The notes beneath the pieces are model-generated. The model was not told the DNA's origin. It saw only the letters and a program-made list of their open reading frames with translations, and searched no databases. Positions 36,267 through 45,279 of a DNA stretch of 64,000 nt are shown one piece after another. Position numbers and translations under genes: made by a program. Positions within the stretch are counted from its first letter, which is position 1. Each line of letters opens with the position of its first letter. The stretch comes from Halopseudomonas pelagia CL-AP6 (lineage in GTDB: Bacteria > Pseudomonadota > Gammaproteobacteria > Pseudomonadales > Pseudomonadaceae): assembly GCF_000410875.1 (NCBI RefSeq), contig NZ_AROI01000005.1, positions 122,162-186,161 of the forward strand, in the 5' to 3' direction.

Positions 36267-39200
36267 GTGCGGTGATCCACGCTGCGATCGATCGCAGCCG
36301 CGCGGTGATCACTTTATTGGTCTTCCTATTTATTGGCGGATTGGTTGCCTATAACGCCATCCCCAAGGAAGCCAACCCAGATGTAGCCATTCCAATGATG
36401 TACGTGTCTCTGACGCTGGACGGCATTAGTCCGGAAGATGCCGAACGCTTGCTGGTCCGGCCAATGGAGCATGAACTGCGATCATTGGAAGGGGTCAAGA
36501 AAATGACCTCGGTTTCCAGTGAAGGCCACGCGTCGGTGATGCTTGAATTCGATGCGGGTTTTGACGCTGACAAAGCGCTGACCGATGTGCGGGAAAAAGT
36601 CGATGCGGCCCGCAGCAAGCTCCCCAGCGAGGCCGATGAGCCTACGGTAAACGAAATCAACGTCGCGCTGTTTCCGGTGCTCTCAGTGGGCTTGGCCGGA
36701 CCGGTTTCGCAAAGTGAGCTGGTATTTATTGCGCGCCAGCTTCAGGAAGAAATCGAAGGTATTCCGGAAGTGCTGGAAGTAGAAATCGGCGGCGACCGGG
36801 AGGATCTGCTCGAGATTGTGGTTGATCCTCAAGCACTCGAAACCTACGGTCTGGACTACATGCAACTGTTCAACCTGGTGTCCAACAACAACCGCCTGGT
36901 AGCGGCTGGCAGTCTGGATACCGGCGAGGGTCGCATGTCGATCAAGGTGCCTGGGGTGATCGAGAACCTCGACGACATGTTGAATATGCCGGTCAAAGTG
37001 GATGGCGACACGGTGGTAACCTTCGCTGATGTAGCGACCATAAACCGTAGTTTCAAGGATCCGCTGGGTTTTGCCCGGATCAACGGACAACCGGCCATGG
37101 TGCTGGAAGTCAAAAAGCGCGCCGGCGCCAACATCATATCGACCATCGAACAGACCCGAGCGTTGATCGATGAGGCCAAGGAACACTTTCCAGAAGGGCT
37201 GGAAGTGCACTACATCATGGATGAGTCCACGCAAGTCGAGACTATGCTGTCTGATTTGTTGAATAACGTGCTGACCGCCGTGGTGCTGGTGCTGATTCTG
37301 ATTGTCGCCACCATGGGCGTGCGTTCTGCAATATTGGTCGGCATCACCATTCCCGGTGCGTTTCTCGCAGCCATTCTGGTGATCTATCTGATTGGCTTTA
37401 CCATGAACGTTATTGTGCTGTTTGCCCTGATTCTGGTGGCAGGCATGCTGGTGGATGGCGCCATTGTCGTCAGCGAACTCGCTGATCGTAATATCACCGA
37501 CGGCCAAGCACCCAGGCAGGCCTGGGGTAACGCTGCAGCGCGTATGGCCTGGCCGATCATCGCGTCTACCGCGACCACCATAGCTGTCTTCGGGCCATTG
37601 CTGTTCTGGCCAGGCATGGTCGGGCAGTTTATGCGGTACTTGCCAGCGACTGTGATCATCGCCTTGCTCGCCTCTCTGGGGATGGCGCTGATATTCTTGC
37701 CGGTGCTCGGGTCACTCAAGCGTCATAAGCCGACCGTTACGGTCGCGGGCGTGAGCCGCGCGGGCAAAGCTTATGGCAAGCTGCTGGCGAAACTGCTGCG
37801 TCGGCCGGGCAAGACCTTTGTTGGCATGCTGCTGACGATTGTGCTTATTTTCATCGCCTACGGCAGCTTTAACCACGGTGTGGAATTTTTCCCCTCGGTA
37901 GAACCTGAATCCGCCCAGGTACTGGTACGGGCACGCGGAGATCTGTCAATCCATGAGCGAGACGATCTACTGCAGCGCGTAGAACAGCGCTTGCTGGGCT
38001 TGTCCGAGGTCAAGGCGCTTTACGCTCGATCGCTGGCGACCACCAATAGTGAGTTGCCCCCAGATGTAGTGGGAACCGTGCAGTTCCAGTTCACCGACTG
38101 GCATGAGCGGCGCCGTGCGGCTGAGATTCTAAATGATATGCGCGCCCTGACCGCTGACATTCCCGGGATCATCCTTGAGTTTCGCGAGCAGGAAGGCGGG
38201 CCGGCGGATGGCAAGCCGATTGAGCTGCACGTGACAGGCGTGGATCAGGACGCCATCGACTCGGCGGTCGAACTGTTGATCGAGAAGATGAACAGTCTGG
38301 GCAATTTTGTCGATATCGAAGACGACCGGAGCCTTCCGGGTATTGAATGGCGGGTAAATGTGGATCGCGCGGCGGCTGCCCGTTTTGGGGCTGACGTACT
38401 TACCGTGGGCAATGCTGTGCAAATGGTGACTAACGGTTTACTGCTGGCGAAATACCGTCCGGAATATGCCAGTGACGAGGTGGATATCCGTGTGCGTTTT
38501 CCTGAAAGTTGGCGCTCCATCGAGGAGTTGACCCGGTTAACGGTGCAAACGCCCAGAGGGCAGGTGCCTATCAGTAACTTTGTGACAGTGGAGCCGGCAC
38601 CTAAAACCAGCGTGATCAACCGTATTGACGGCAACCGCGCGGTGACCATCAAGTCTGACCTGGCTGACGGCGCTCAAGTCGGCGAACGTCTCAACGCGCT
38701 GCTTAATAGCGGGCTGGAGTTGCCGGCCGGCGTGCGGGTGAATACAGCGGGCGAGGGCGCGGATCAGCAGGAGGCCGCCAGCTTTCTTATTACGGCGTTC
38801 GTCACCGCAATTTTCCTCATGTTGTTGATTCTGCTGATTCAGTTCAATAGCTGGTATCAAGCCATGCTGGTCATGTCGGCTATTGTATTTTCTACCGCCG
38901 GCGTACTGATGGGGCTGCTGATCAACAGTCAGCCGTTTGGCATCGTCATGGTGGGCATGGGCATCATCGGTCTGTCAGGCATTGTGGTAAACAACAACAT
39001 TGTATTGATCGATACCTACAATCAGATCAGGGCGGCAGGCGCCTCTGCGATTGAGGCAGCGCATGAAACGGGGTGTTTGCGGCTGCGGCCAGTATTGCTC
39101 ACCTCCATTACTACAGTACTGGGTTTGATGCCGATGGTGCTGGCCGTCAACGTCAACCTGCTGGAGCCGAGTCTGGGCTTCGGCGCGCCCTCAACCCAGT

Positions 39201-39355
39201 GGTGGACTCAACTCTCCAGTGCCATCGCTGGAGGCCTGACCATAGCCACCGTACTGACCCTGTTTATCACGCCTTGTATGCTGGTGCTGGGTGATAATAC
39301 GCGGGCCTGGCTTGCTGCGCGCCACTCGGCAAAAGCTATTAAGGCGGATGCTTGA
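36263..39355 (+). CDS. RND efflux pump, second system
   Basis: The 1030-aa inner-membrane antiporter has 12 predicted helices and two large periplasmic loops. The TM4 motif reads AGMLVDGAIVVSELADRN, with one Asp followed by Gly where AcrB has Asp-Asp. This places it in a subfamily apart from the Mex/Acr drug pumps, as does the PKEANPDVAIPM start region. No outer-membrane channel gene follows; the OprM-like protein encoded at 33574-34977 could be shared. There is a 46-bp gap to the convergent GMC gene and no obvious terminator. Confidence 0.9.
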   Translation: MSAVIHAAIDRSRAVITLLVFLFIGGLVAYNAIPKEANPDVAIPMMYVSLTLDGISPEDAERLLVRPMEHELRSLEGVKKMTSVSSEGHASVMLEFDAGFDADKALTDVREKVDAARSKLPSEADEPTVNEINVALFPVLSVGLAGPVSQSELVFIARQLQEEIEGIPEVLEVEIGGDREDLLEIVVDPQALETYGLDYMQLFNLVSNNNRLVAAGSLDTGEGRMSIKVPGVIENLDDMLNMPVKVDGDTVVTFADVATINRSFKDPLGFARINGQPAMVLEVKKRAGANIISTIEQTRALIDEAKEHFPEGLEVHYIMDESTQVETMLSDLLNNVLTAVVLVLILIVATMGVRSAILVGITIPGAFLAAILVIYLIGFTMNVIVLFALILVAGMLVDGAIVVSELADRNITDGQAPRQAWGNAAARMAWPIIASTATTIAVFGPLLFWPGMVGQFMRYLPATVIIALLASLGMALIFLPVLGSLKRHKPTVTVAGVSRAGKAYGKLLAKLLRRPGKTFVGMLLTIVLIFIAYGSFNHGVEFFPSVEPESAQVLVRARGDLSIHERDDLLQRVEQRLLGLSEVKALYARSLATTNSELPPDVVGTVQFQFTDWHERRRAAEILNDMRALTADIPGIILEFREQEGGPADGKPIELHVTGVDQDAIDSAVELLIEKMNSLGNFVDIEDDRSLPGIEWRVNVDRAAAARFGADVLTVGNAVQMVTNGLLLAKYRPEYASDEVDIRVRFPESWRSIEELTRLTVQTPRGQVPISNFVTVEPAPKTSVINRIDGNRAVTIKSDLADGAQVGERLNALLNSGLELPAGVRVNTAGEGADQQEAASFLITAFVTAIFLMLLILLIQFNSWYQAMLVMSAIVFSTAGVLMGLLINSQPFGIVMVGMGIIGLSGIVVNNNIVLIDTYNQIRAAGASAIEAAHETGCLRLRPVLLTSITTVLGLMPMVLAVNVNLLEPSLGFGAPSTQWWTQLSSAIAGGLTIATVLTLFITPCMLVLGDNTRAWLAARHSAKAIKADA

Positions 39356-39401
39356 ATCTGTTGCCGCTGCCCCGCTCAGAGTCGCAGCTGTCCGCCAACC
39401 C

Positions 39402-41015
39402 CTAGGTTATTGTTGGTGTTTTGGTCCTGGGTGTTAAAATGAAGTCGGCTGCACGTTCCCCGATCATGATGCACGGGGCGTTGGTGTTACCGCTTATCAG
39501 CGTCGGCATGATCGAGGCATCCGCTATTCGGAGGTTATCCAGCCCCTTTACCTTCAGCTCCGGGCTCACCACGGCCATGTTGTCCAAGCCCATTTTGCAG
39601 GTCCCGACCGGATGGAATACGGTCGCCGCGTAGTCTCGCAGGTGCGCTAGAAGCTGTTCGTCTGTTTGCACTTGTGGGCCAGGCAGCATTTCGAGCCCGC
39701 GGATGTCGTCGAACTCCGGTTGCGCAAGGATTCGGCGAGCTAGCTTCACACCCTCTACCAGCACTTTGCCGTCTTCCGGCTTATCAAGGAAGTTAAAGTC
39801 GATTTCCAGTCTGCGTCCTTCACCCAGGCGCACTTCACCCGTGCTTTGCGGACGCAACACGCAGGTGTGGATCGCGTAGCCATGACCCCATTCGAATAGC
39901 CGTCCGCGGTGGCTCCGGTAGCCGGGAACGAAGTGCATCTGTACATCCGGTAACTCGCCAGCCAGTGGTGTGCGCGCAAAGCCGCCGGCTTCTACATAGT
40001 TGGTTGTCAGCCACCCCATCTTTTGAAACAGGTATCTGAACGGCGAGGCCAGCACCTTGGGTAGCGAACCCAGGGAGAAACCAAGCGAAAGTGGGCTTTT
40101 TGAGCGAACGGTTACCAGACCATCGATATGATCCTGCAGGTTCTTGCCAACCCCAGGCAGGTCGACTTGGCATGCCACGCCCGCTTTTTTCAGTTCATCT
40201 TTGGGGCCAATACCGGAATTGAGCAGAATGTGCGGTGAGCCTAGCGCACCTGCGCAAAGGATGGTTTCGCAGGTGCAATGCAGCGTGCGCCACTGATCGT
40301 CCTGTTGCAGTTCAAGGCCGGTGACTCTCCCTCCGTCGAGAATCAGTCGCCCGACTTGGCAACGGGTGAGCACCGTCAAGTTCGGACGCTCGCGTATGGG
40401 ATGTATAAATGCGCGGTAACTGGACAGGCGCTTGGCTGCCTTTTGCGTCACGTTATAGAGGCCAACCCCTTCCAGGGAGCCGCCGTTGAAGTCGTCGTTG
40501 CGCGGTAGCCCCAAGTGTTCGCCAGCGCGTATGAATATCTCCGACAAGGGATTCGGATCAGGCGGTCGGTCTACCAGCAGTTCGCCCTCGATGCCATGGT
40601 AATCGGCCGATTGGCCGAGGCGATTGCCTTCAGAGCGTTTGAAATAAGGTAGTACGTCCTGCCAGCCCCAACCTGGGCAGCCGGCACTTTCCCAGCGGTC
40701 GTAATCGCTGGCATCGCCACGGATGTAAATCATACTGTTCATTGAACTGGAGCCACCCAACGCCTTGCCGCGTGGAGTGTGCAGGCTACGCCCCGCGAGA
40801 TTTTTCTGCGGCGCGGAAAAATAGTTCCAACTGAACACCTTACTCTTGTAGAGCGTGATGGTGCCGGCGGGAGTTTGTACCCGCGGGCTGGCGTCGCTGC
40901 CGCCGGCCTCGATCAGGCATACACTCACTCCCGGATCGGCGCTCAGGCGGTTGGCCAACACGCAGCCGGCAGAACCGGCGCCCACGATAAGGTAGTCGAA
41001 GCGTTCGTTTATCAA
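39402..41015 (-). CDS. GMC-family FAD alcohol/choline dehydrogenase
   Basis: The 537-aa flavoprotein has the N-terminal FAD motif IVGAGSAGCVLANRLS, the GMC signature region GKALGGSSSMNSMIYIRG and the C-terminal catalytic block TVFHPVGTCKMG. Relatives (BetA, AlkJ) oxidise primary alcohols to aldehydes at the membrane or in the cytoplasm. It overlaps the ABC ATPase gene by ATGA, so its substrate is probably the compound imported by that transporter or a product of it. It is the last gene of a minus-strand unit. Confidence 0.9.
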   Translation of the reverse strand: MINERFDYLIVGAGSAGCVLANRLSADPGVSVCLIEAGGSDASPRVQTPAGTITLYKSKVFSWNYFSAPQKNLAGRSLHTPRGKALGGSSSMNSMIYIRGDASDYDRWESAGCPGWGWQDVLPYFKRSEGNRLGQSADYHGIEGELLVDRPPDPNPLSEIFIRAGEHLGLPRNDDFNGGSLEGVGLYNVTQKAAKRLSSYRAFIHPIRERPNLTVLTRCQVGRLILDGGRVTGLELQQDDQWRTLHCTCETILCAGALGSPHILLNSGIGPKDELKKAGVACQVDLPGVGKNLQDHIDGLVTVRSKSPLSLGFSLGSLPKVLASPFRYLFQKMGWLTTNYVEAGGFARTPLAGELPDVQMHFVPGYRSHRGRLFEWGHGYAIHTCVLRPQSTGEVRLGEGRRLEIDFNFLDKPEDGKVLVEGVKLARRILAQPEFDDIRGLEMLPGPQVQTDEQLLAHLRDYAATVFHPVGTCKMGLDNMAVVSPELKVKGLDNLRIADASIMPTLISGNTNAPCIMIGERAADFILTPRTKTPTIT

Positions 41016-41845
41016 TGTGATGCCTCCAGATCATCGTGTAGCAGGCCCAGAATTTGCCGTTTCATACGGATAAAATCAGGCTCCATGACCACGTCGAGAT
41101 TGCGCGGACGCTCGATGGGTACGTCGAGTACTTCCTTGATCCGTCCCGGGCGGGCGCCCATCACGTAAATTTTGTCAGCGAGCAGTATCGCCTCGTCGAT
41201 ATCGTGGGTGACAAACACGACGGTTTTCTTGCTGTTGCCCCACACCTGCAGCAGCAACTGCTGCATCTGTAACCGGGTCTGGCTGTCCAGCGCGCCAAAG
41301 GGCTCATCCATCAGCAGAATCTGCGGGTCGTTGGCCAGGGCTCTAGCGATGGCTACGCGCTGCATCATTCCACCTGACAGCTGCTTGGGAAAATGCTCGG
41401 CGAATTTGGTCAGACCGACCTCATTCAGATAAAACTCGACGATGGTGCGGATTTCGCCCGAGGGCAGGCCCCGGCGCTTCAGACCGAACTCGATGTTTTT
41501 GCGTACGGTCAGCCAGGGAAACAGGGTGTACCCCTGGAACACCATACCCCGGTCCGCGCCCGGGCCTGCGACCTTCTGCCCGCCGACATAGATGTCACCC
41601 TCGGTCGGCTCGTTGAGGCCTGCTGTGAGGTACAGCAGGCTCGACTTGCCGCACCCAGACGGACCAACGATCACTGCGAACTGCTGATCCGGCACCTCAA
41701 AGGAAACCCGGTCCAAGGCAGTGAAGGTCTCGCCCTTGGGTGACTGGTAGCGCAGGCTGACATTGTCCACTCGCAGCCGCGCGGCGACTTGAGCGTAGGC
41801 GCTGAGGGGCGGCATGAGATAGGGTTTCTTGGCTATTGCGCCCAT
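41012..41845 (-). CDS. ABC importer ATPase, NitT/TauT (SsuB-like) type
   Basis: The 277-aa ATPase has Walker A GPSGCGKSS, signature LSGGMMQRVAIARAL and Walker B ILLMDEPFGALD. The ATG at 41845 (MGAIAKKPYLMPPL) has AAGGA about 8 nt upstream and overlaps the permease gene by 13 bp. The longer frame reaching 42028 is antisense-like coding inside the permease and is rejected. It belongs with the permease and binding-protein genes upstream. Relatives import sulfonates, nitrate, pyrimidine precursors or similar small compounds. Confidence 0.92.
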   Translation of the reverse strand: MGAIAKKPYLMPPLSAYAQVAARLRVDNVSLRYQSPKGETFTALDRVSFEVPDQQFAVIVGPSGCGKSSLLYLTAGLNEPTEGDIYVGGQKVAGPGADRGMVFQGYTLFPWLTVRKNIEFGLKRRGLPSGEIRTIVEFYLNEVGLTKFAEHFPKQLSGGMMQRVAIARALANDPQILLMDEPFGALDSQTRLQMQQLLLQVWGNSKKTVVFVTHDIDEAILLADKIYVMGARPGRIKEVLDVPIERPRNLDVVMEPDFIRMKRQILGLLHDDLEASH

Positions 41846-42636
41846 GCGGTAATCCTTAATCTGAGGAAGCGGAACAGTTGATCGGTGATCAGCCCGAGCA
41901 AGCCAATGATGGCGATGGCCAGGAATATCACGTCGACCTGGAAACCACGCATAGCCTTGAGGCTGATGTATCCCAGGCCACTTGATGCGGCGACCAGTTC
42001 GGCGACCACCAGATAGGTCCAGGCCCACCCCATGGTTACGCGCAGCGTGTCGAGAATGCCTGGCAGCGAGGCTGGGCCGAGCACGTGCAGCACCACGTCG
42101 CGGCGGCTGGCGCCGAGCGTGTAACTGGCATTGATCAGGTCCTTCTGCACGCCCTTGGATACGTCGGCGATCATCACCAGCTGCTGAAAGAACACACCAA
42201 AGATGATCACTGCCACTCGCTGCTCCAGGCCGATGCCGATCCAGAGAATGAATAGCGGTACGAAGCTTGTCACGGGCAGGTAGCGGATGAAGTTGACCAG
42301 GGGCTCAAGGAACGCCTGGACGATGCGAAAGCTACCCATGAGCAAGCCCAGCGGCACGGACACCAGCGACGAGATCAGAAAACCAATCAGCACCACTTCC
42401 AGACTGGCCGCCACGTGTTTGCTCAGCGTCCCGTCATTGGTCAGACGAACGCCGGCGGCAAGTACGTCGCCCGGCGTTGGAAGAAACATCGACGGCACGA
42501 TGCCGCCGTACGATAGTCCGGCCCACAGGCCGAGAACCAGCAGCCAGCACAGGCTGCCCGCACCGAGCACCAGCTTGCCCGGCAAATCCAGCTTGGGCGT
42601 CAGGCAACGCTGAAACCAGGATTTTTGCGTGGCCAT
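41833..42636 (-). CDS. ABC importer permease, NitT/TauT (SsuC-like) type
   Basis: The 267-aa inner-membrane protein has about six helices and the EAA-like coupling loop ASYTLGASRRDVVLHVLGPA. It starts at ATG 42636 (MATQKSWFQRCLTPKLD) behind GGGGTGG. It pairs with the ATPase downstream and with the binding protein encoded 107 bp upstream. Confidence 0.92.
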   Translation of the reverse strand: MATQKSWFQRCLTPKLDLPGKLVLGAGSLCWLLVLGLWAGLSYGGIVPSMFLPTPGDVLAAGVRLTNDGTLSKHVAASLEVVLIGFLISSLVSVPLGLLMGSFRIVQAFLEPLVNFIRYLPVTSFVPLFILWIGIGLEQRVAVIIFGVFFQQLVMIADVSKGVQKDLINASYTLGASRRDVVLHVLGPASLPGILDTLRVTMGWAWTYLVVAELVAASSGLGYISLKAMRGFQVDVIFLAIAIIGLLGLITDQLFRFLRLRITAWAQ

Positions 42637-42743
42637 TGCACCACCCCTTTTTAACAATTGGACGACATGTCAAGACAGGTCCTTGGACCCGATTAAGGCC
42701 AAGGTGCGGGCCGGACGCGATGCCATGCCCGCGCCTGTTGCGG

Positions 42744-43730
42744 TTAAGGTGTTACGAAGCGCGTATCGATCAGGTCTTCGTACGACACCTCGTACGCTTT
42801 GCCCTGTAGAAGGCTCCAGGTCTCGTTGGCGAGGCTGATGATCCCGGCGATATCGCCCTGCTGCCCTGGCGTGCCGAGTAGCTTCTCACTCATGCTCTGG
42901 TCATAGAATTTGACGCCCTGTGCTGCTTCGGCCAGGTCCTCAGGTTTTGAAAGATAGCCGCCAACCCCTTTGGCCATAATTGCGTACGCTTCCTCGGGAT
43001 GGGTCTTGGTGTATTCCACGGCTTTGTACAGGCCGCTGACCAGTGCCTTGACGTCCTCTGGCTGCTCCTCGATCACATCGCAACTCAGCGCCACCACGTC
43101 GACGATCACGCCAGGCGTGGAGCTGCTATCGACCAGCACCTTGCCGACGCCTTTCTGCCTGATAGCCGTTAGGTTTGGCTCCCAGGTCACTGCAGCGGGC
43201 ACACGGCCGGCGATGAAAGCAGTGGCCGCGTCATCGGCGGTCATGTTCTGTACCTTGATGTCGGCCATGCTCATGCCTGCATTCTTGAGCAGGTAGGAAA
43301 GCCAGAACTGCGACACCGAGCCTTCGTTCACCGCTACCGATTTACCTTTCAACCCCGAGATGTCGTCGATATCGTCACTCACGACGATGCCGTCGCCGCC
43401 GTAGGACTCGTCCAGTGCGGCCACCGCCTTGAAACAGAAACCATTGGAGCGGTACTTGAGTATCTCGTCGATGGTGGAAGCCGAGCCGGAGAGCTGCCCC
43501 GAGGCTTGGGCCGCCATGTACATTGAAGCTTCTTCGATAACGGTCAGCTCCACGTCCAGGCCGGCATCCTTGAAGTAGCCAAGGTCACGGGCCAGATATA
43601 GCGTGCCGTAGCCCACCCAAGTGGTGTGGCCGATGGACAGGGTTCCAGCCTGCGCTGTGGCGGTCATGCAGGCGGCAAGCGCCGTGGCGGCGAAAGAACG
43701 GACGATATGGTGGCGCAAGGGCTTTTTCAT
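42744..43730 (-). CDS. ABC substrate-binding protein, NMT1/SsuA-like
   Basis: The 328-aa periplasmic protein has a signal peptide (SFAATALAACMTATAQA) and the family opening LSIGHTTWVGYGTLYLARDL, followed by LDVELTVIEEASMYMAAQAS and DISGLKGKSVAVNEGSVSQF. The ATG at 43730 (MKKPLRHH) has GGAG a few bases upstream. The ligand is not known; the catabolic neighbours suggest a small amine or amide. Confidence 0.9.
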   Translation of the reverse strand: MKKPLRHHIVRSFAATALAACMTATAQAGTLSIGHTTWVGYGTLYLARDLGYFKDAGLDVELTVIEEASMYMAAQASGQLSGSASTIDEILKYRSNGFCFKAVAALDESYGGDGIVVSDDIDDISGLKGKSVAVNEGSVSQFWLSYLLKNAGMSMADIKVQNMTADDAATAFIAGRVPAAVTWEPNLTAIRQKGVGKVLVDSSSTPGVIVDVVALSCDVIEEQPEDVKALVSGLYKAVEYTKTHPEEAYAIMAKGVGGYLSKPEDLAEAAQGVKFYDQSMSEKLLGTPGQQGDIAGIISLANETWSLLQGKAYEVSYEDLIDTRFVTP

Positions 43731-43808
43731 TAAGCACTCCAATAGCCTATTGGCTGGTTTGGGTTTATGTATGGCAGAGGTTGGCCAAAGGCCTGAACGT
43801 CGTTGTGG

Positions 43809-43861
43809 GCAGGCTCCCCTGGAGCCTGCACCGGGTTCTTGCGCCGCCCTCTGCGGGGCGG
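43809..43861. repeat. Two GC-rich hairpins between aminotransferase and binding-protein genes
   Basis: GCAGGCTCC (43809-43817) pairs perfectly with GGAGCCTGC (43821-43829), and CCGCCC (43844-43849) pairs with GGGCGG (43856-43861). There is no T-run in either direction. They resemble REP-type repeats or an mRNA-stabilising element rather than a terminator. Confidence 0.45.
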
Positions 43862-43867
43862 TTCGAG

Positions 43868-45241
43868 TTACAGAAGGTTCAGCTCACGTGCGCTGCGGTC
43901 CACTGCTCGGCGGGTCTTCTCTACCAGCTCGTCGAGTTCGGCGTGGCTTGCGACTAGCGCCGGTGCCATGATCATTCGGCCCAGAGTCGAACGGATGATC
44001 AGGCCCTCGTCGAAGCCGACGGTGCGGCAATGCCAAGCAATATCGTTTTCGTTGGCAAAGTGTTTTCGCGTGGCTTTGTCCTCGGCGAATTGCAGCGCAG
44101 CGACCAGACCGACGCCCTGTATCTCGCCGATCAAAGGGTGTTCGGCAAAAGTCTCGCGTAGCAGTTTCTGCAAGTAGGGGCCGGTGTCGAACTTGACTGT
44201 CTCGATGATTTTTTCGTCGCGCAGCGCAGTAAGATTGGCGATGGCTACCGCCGCAGCCACGGGATGCCCGGCATAGGTCAAGCCGTGGGCGAAAACCCCG
44301 CCCTGTTGCACCAATACCTCGGCCATACGTGCGCTGAGCACCAAGCCGCCCATGGGGATGTAACCGCTGGTCAGGCCTTTGGCGATAGTCAGGGTGTCAG
44401 GTTCGAAACCGAAGTGCTGGTGGGCAAACCACTCTCCTGTGCGGCCGAAGCCACCAATCACTTCGTCGGCGCACAGCAGAACGTCGTACTGGCGGCAGAT
44501 GCGCTGTATTTCTGGCCAATAACTGGCCGGCGGGAAGATCATGCCACCCGCACCCTGGAAGGGTTCGGCGACGAAAGCAGCCACGTTTTCCTCGCCCAGT
44601 TCGAGGATTTTGGTTTCCAGCTCCCGGGCGGCCTTCAGGCCGAATTCCTCTTCGCTCAGATCACCGCCTTCGGCAAAGTAATAGGGCTCACCAATATGCG
44701 CGAAATCCGGCAGCATGCCGCCCATCTCGTGCATGAAGCCCATGCCCCCCAAAGCGGCGCTGCCCAGGGTCGACCCGTGGTAACCGTTCTGGCGACCGAT
44801 CATTACCTTTTTCTGCGGCTTGCCAAGGATTTGCCAATAGCGGCGCACGGTGCGGATCAGGACCTCGTTGGCCTCGGAGCCCGAGTTGGTGTAAATCGCA
44901 TGGCTGTAGTGTTTGGGGAGTAGGCTGAAGAGCAGCTCCGACAGCTCAATCACCCGCGGATGGGTGGTGTGGAAGAACAGGTTGTAGTAGGGCAGTTCTT
45001 GTAGCTGACGGCTGGCGGCGGCATTCAGGTCCGCGCGGCCATACCCGAGCGCGGTACACCACAGACCGGACATACCATCCAGGTAGCGTTTACCGTCGGT
45101 ATCCCATAGGTTCAGCCCTTGCCCCTTGGCAATCACCAGTGCGCCTGTCTCATTCAAGGCTTTCTGGTCGAGGAAGGCATGGATGTGATGTGCCGCATCC
45201 AGTGCCTGGTATTCCTTTGTTGTATGGCTCGGGGCGATCAT
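43868..45241 (-). CDS. Class III aminotransferase (SpuC-like, amine-pyruvate type)
   Basis: The 457-aa PLP enzyme has the family blocks YLDGMSGLWCTALGYGR, YTNSGSEANEVLIRT, ADEVIGGFGRTGEWF and the PLP lysine in TIAKGLTSGYIPMGG. Close types (SpuC, omega-amino acid-pyruvate aminotransferase) move the terminal amino group of putrescine, beta-alanine or related amines to pyruvate and leave an aldehyde. An aldehyde dehydrogenase gene lies directly upstream in the same direction, ready to oxidise that product. AGGAG stands about 9 nt before the ATG. The exact amine is not readable. Confidence 0.9.
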   Translation of the reverse strand: MIAPSHTTKEYQALDAAHHIHAFLDQKALNETGALVIAKGQGLNLWDTDGKRYLDGMSGLWCTALGYGRADLNAAASRQLQELPYYNLFFHTTHPRVIELSELLFSLLPKHYSHAIYTNSGSEANEVLIRTVRRYWQILGKPQKKVMIGRQNGYHGSTLGSAALGGMGFMHEMGGMLPDFAHIGEPYYFAEGGDLSEEEFGLKAARELETKILELGEENVAAFVAEPFQGAGGMIFPPASYWPEIQRICRQYDVLLCADEVIGGFGRTGEWFAHQHFGFEPDTLTIAKGLTSGYIPMGGLVLSARMAEVLVQQGGVFAHGLTYAGHPVAAAVAIANLTALRDEKIIETVKFDTGPYLQKLLRETFAEHPLIGEIQGVGLVAALQFAEDKATRKHFANENDIAWHCRTVGFDEGLIIRSTLGRMIMAPALVASHAELDELVEKTRRAVDRSARELNLL

Positions 45242-45279
45242 CGCAAGGCTCCTGTGTTCGAGTTTGGTTCCAATGGCGC

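Noticed and set aside
41846..42028. N-terminal extension of the ABC ATPase frame
   Set aside because: It is out-of-frame coding inside the permease gene; the ATG at 41845 has a good ribosome site and the family N-terminus.
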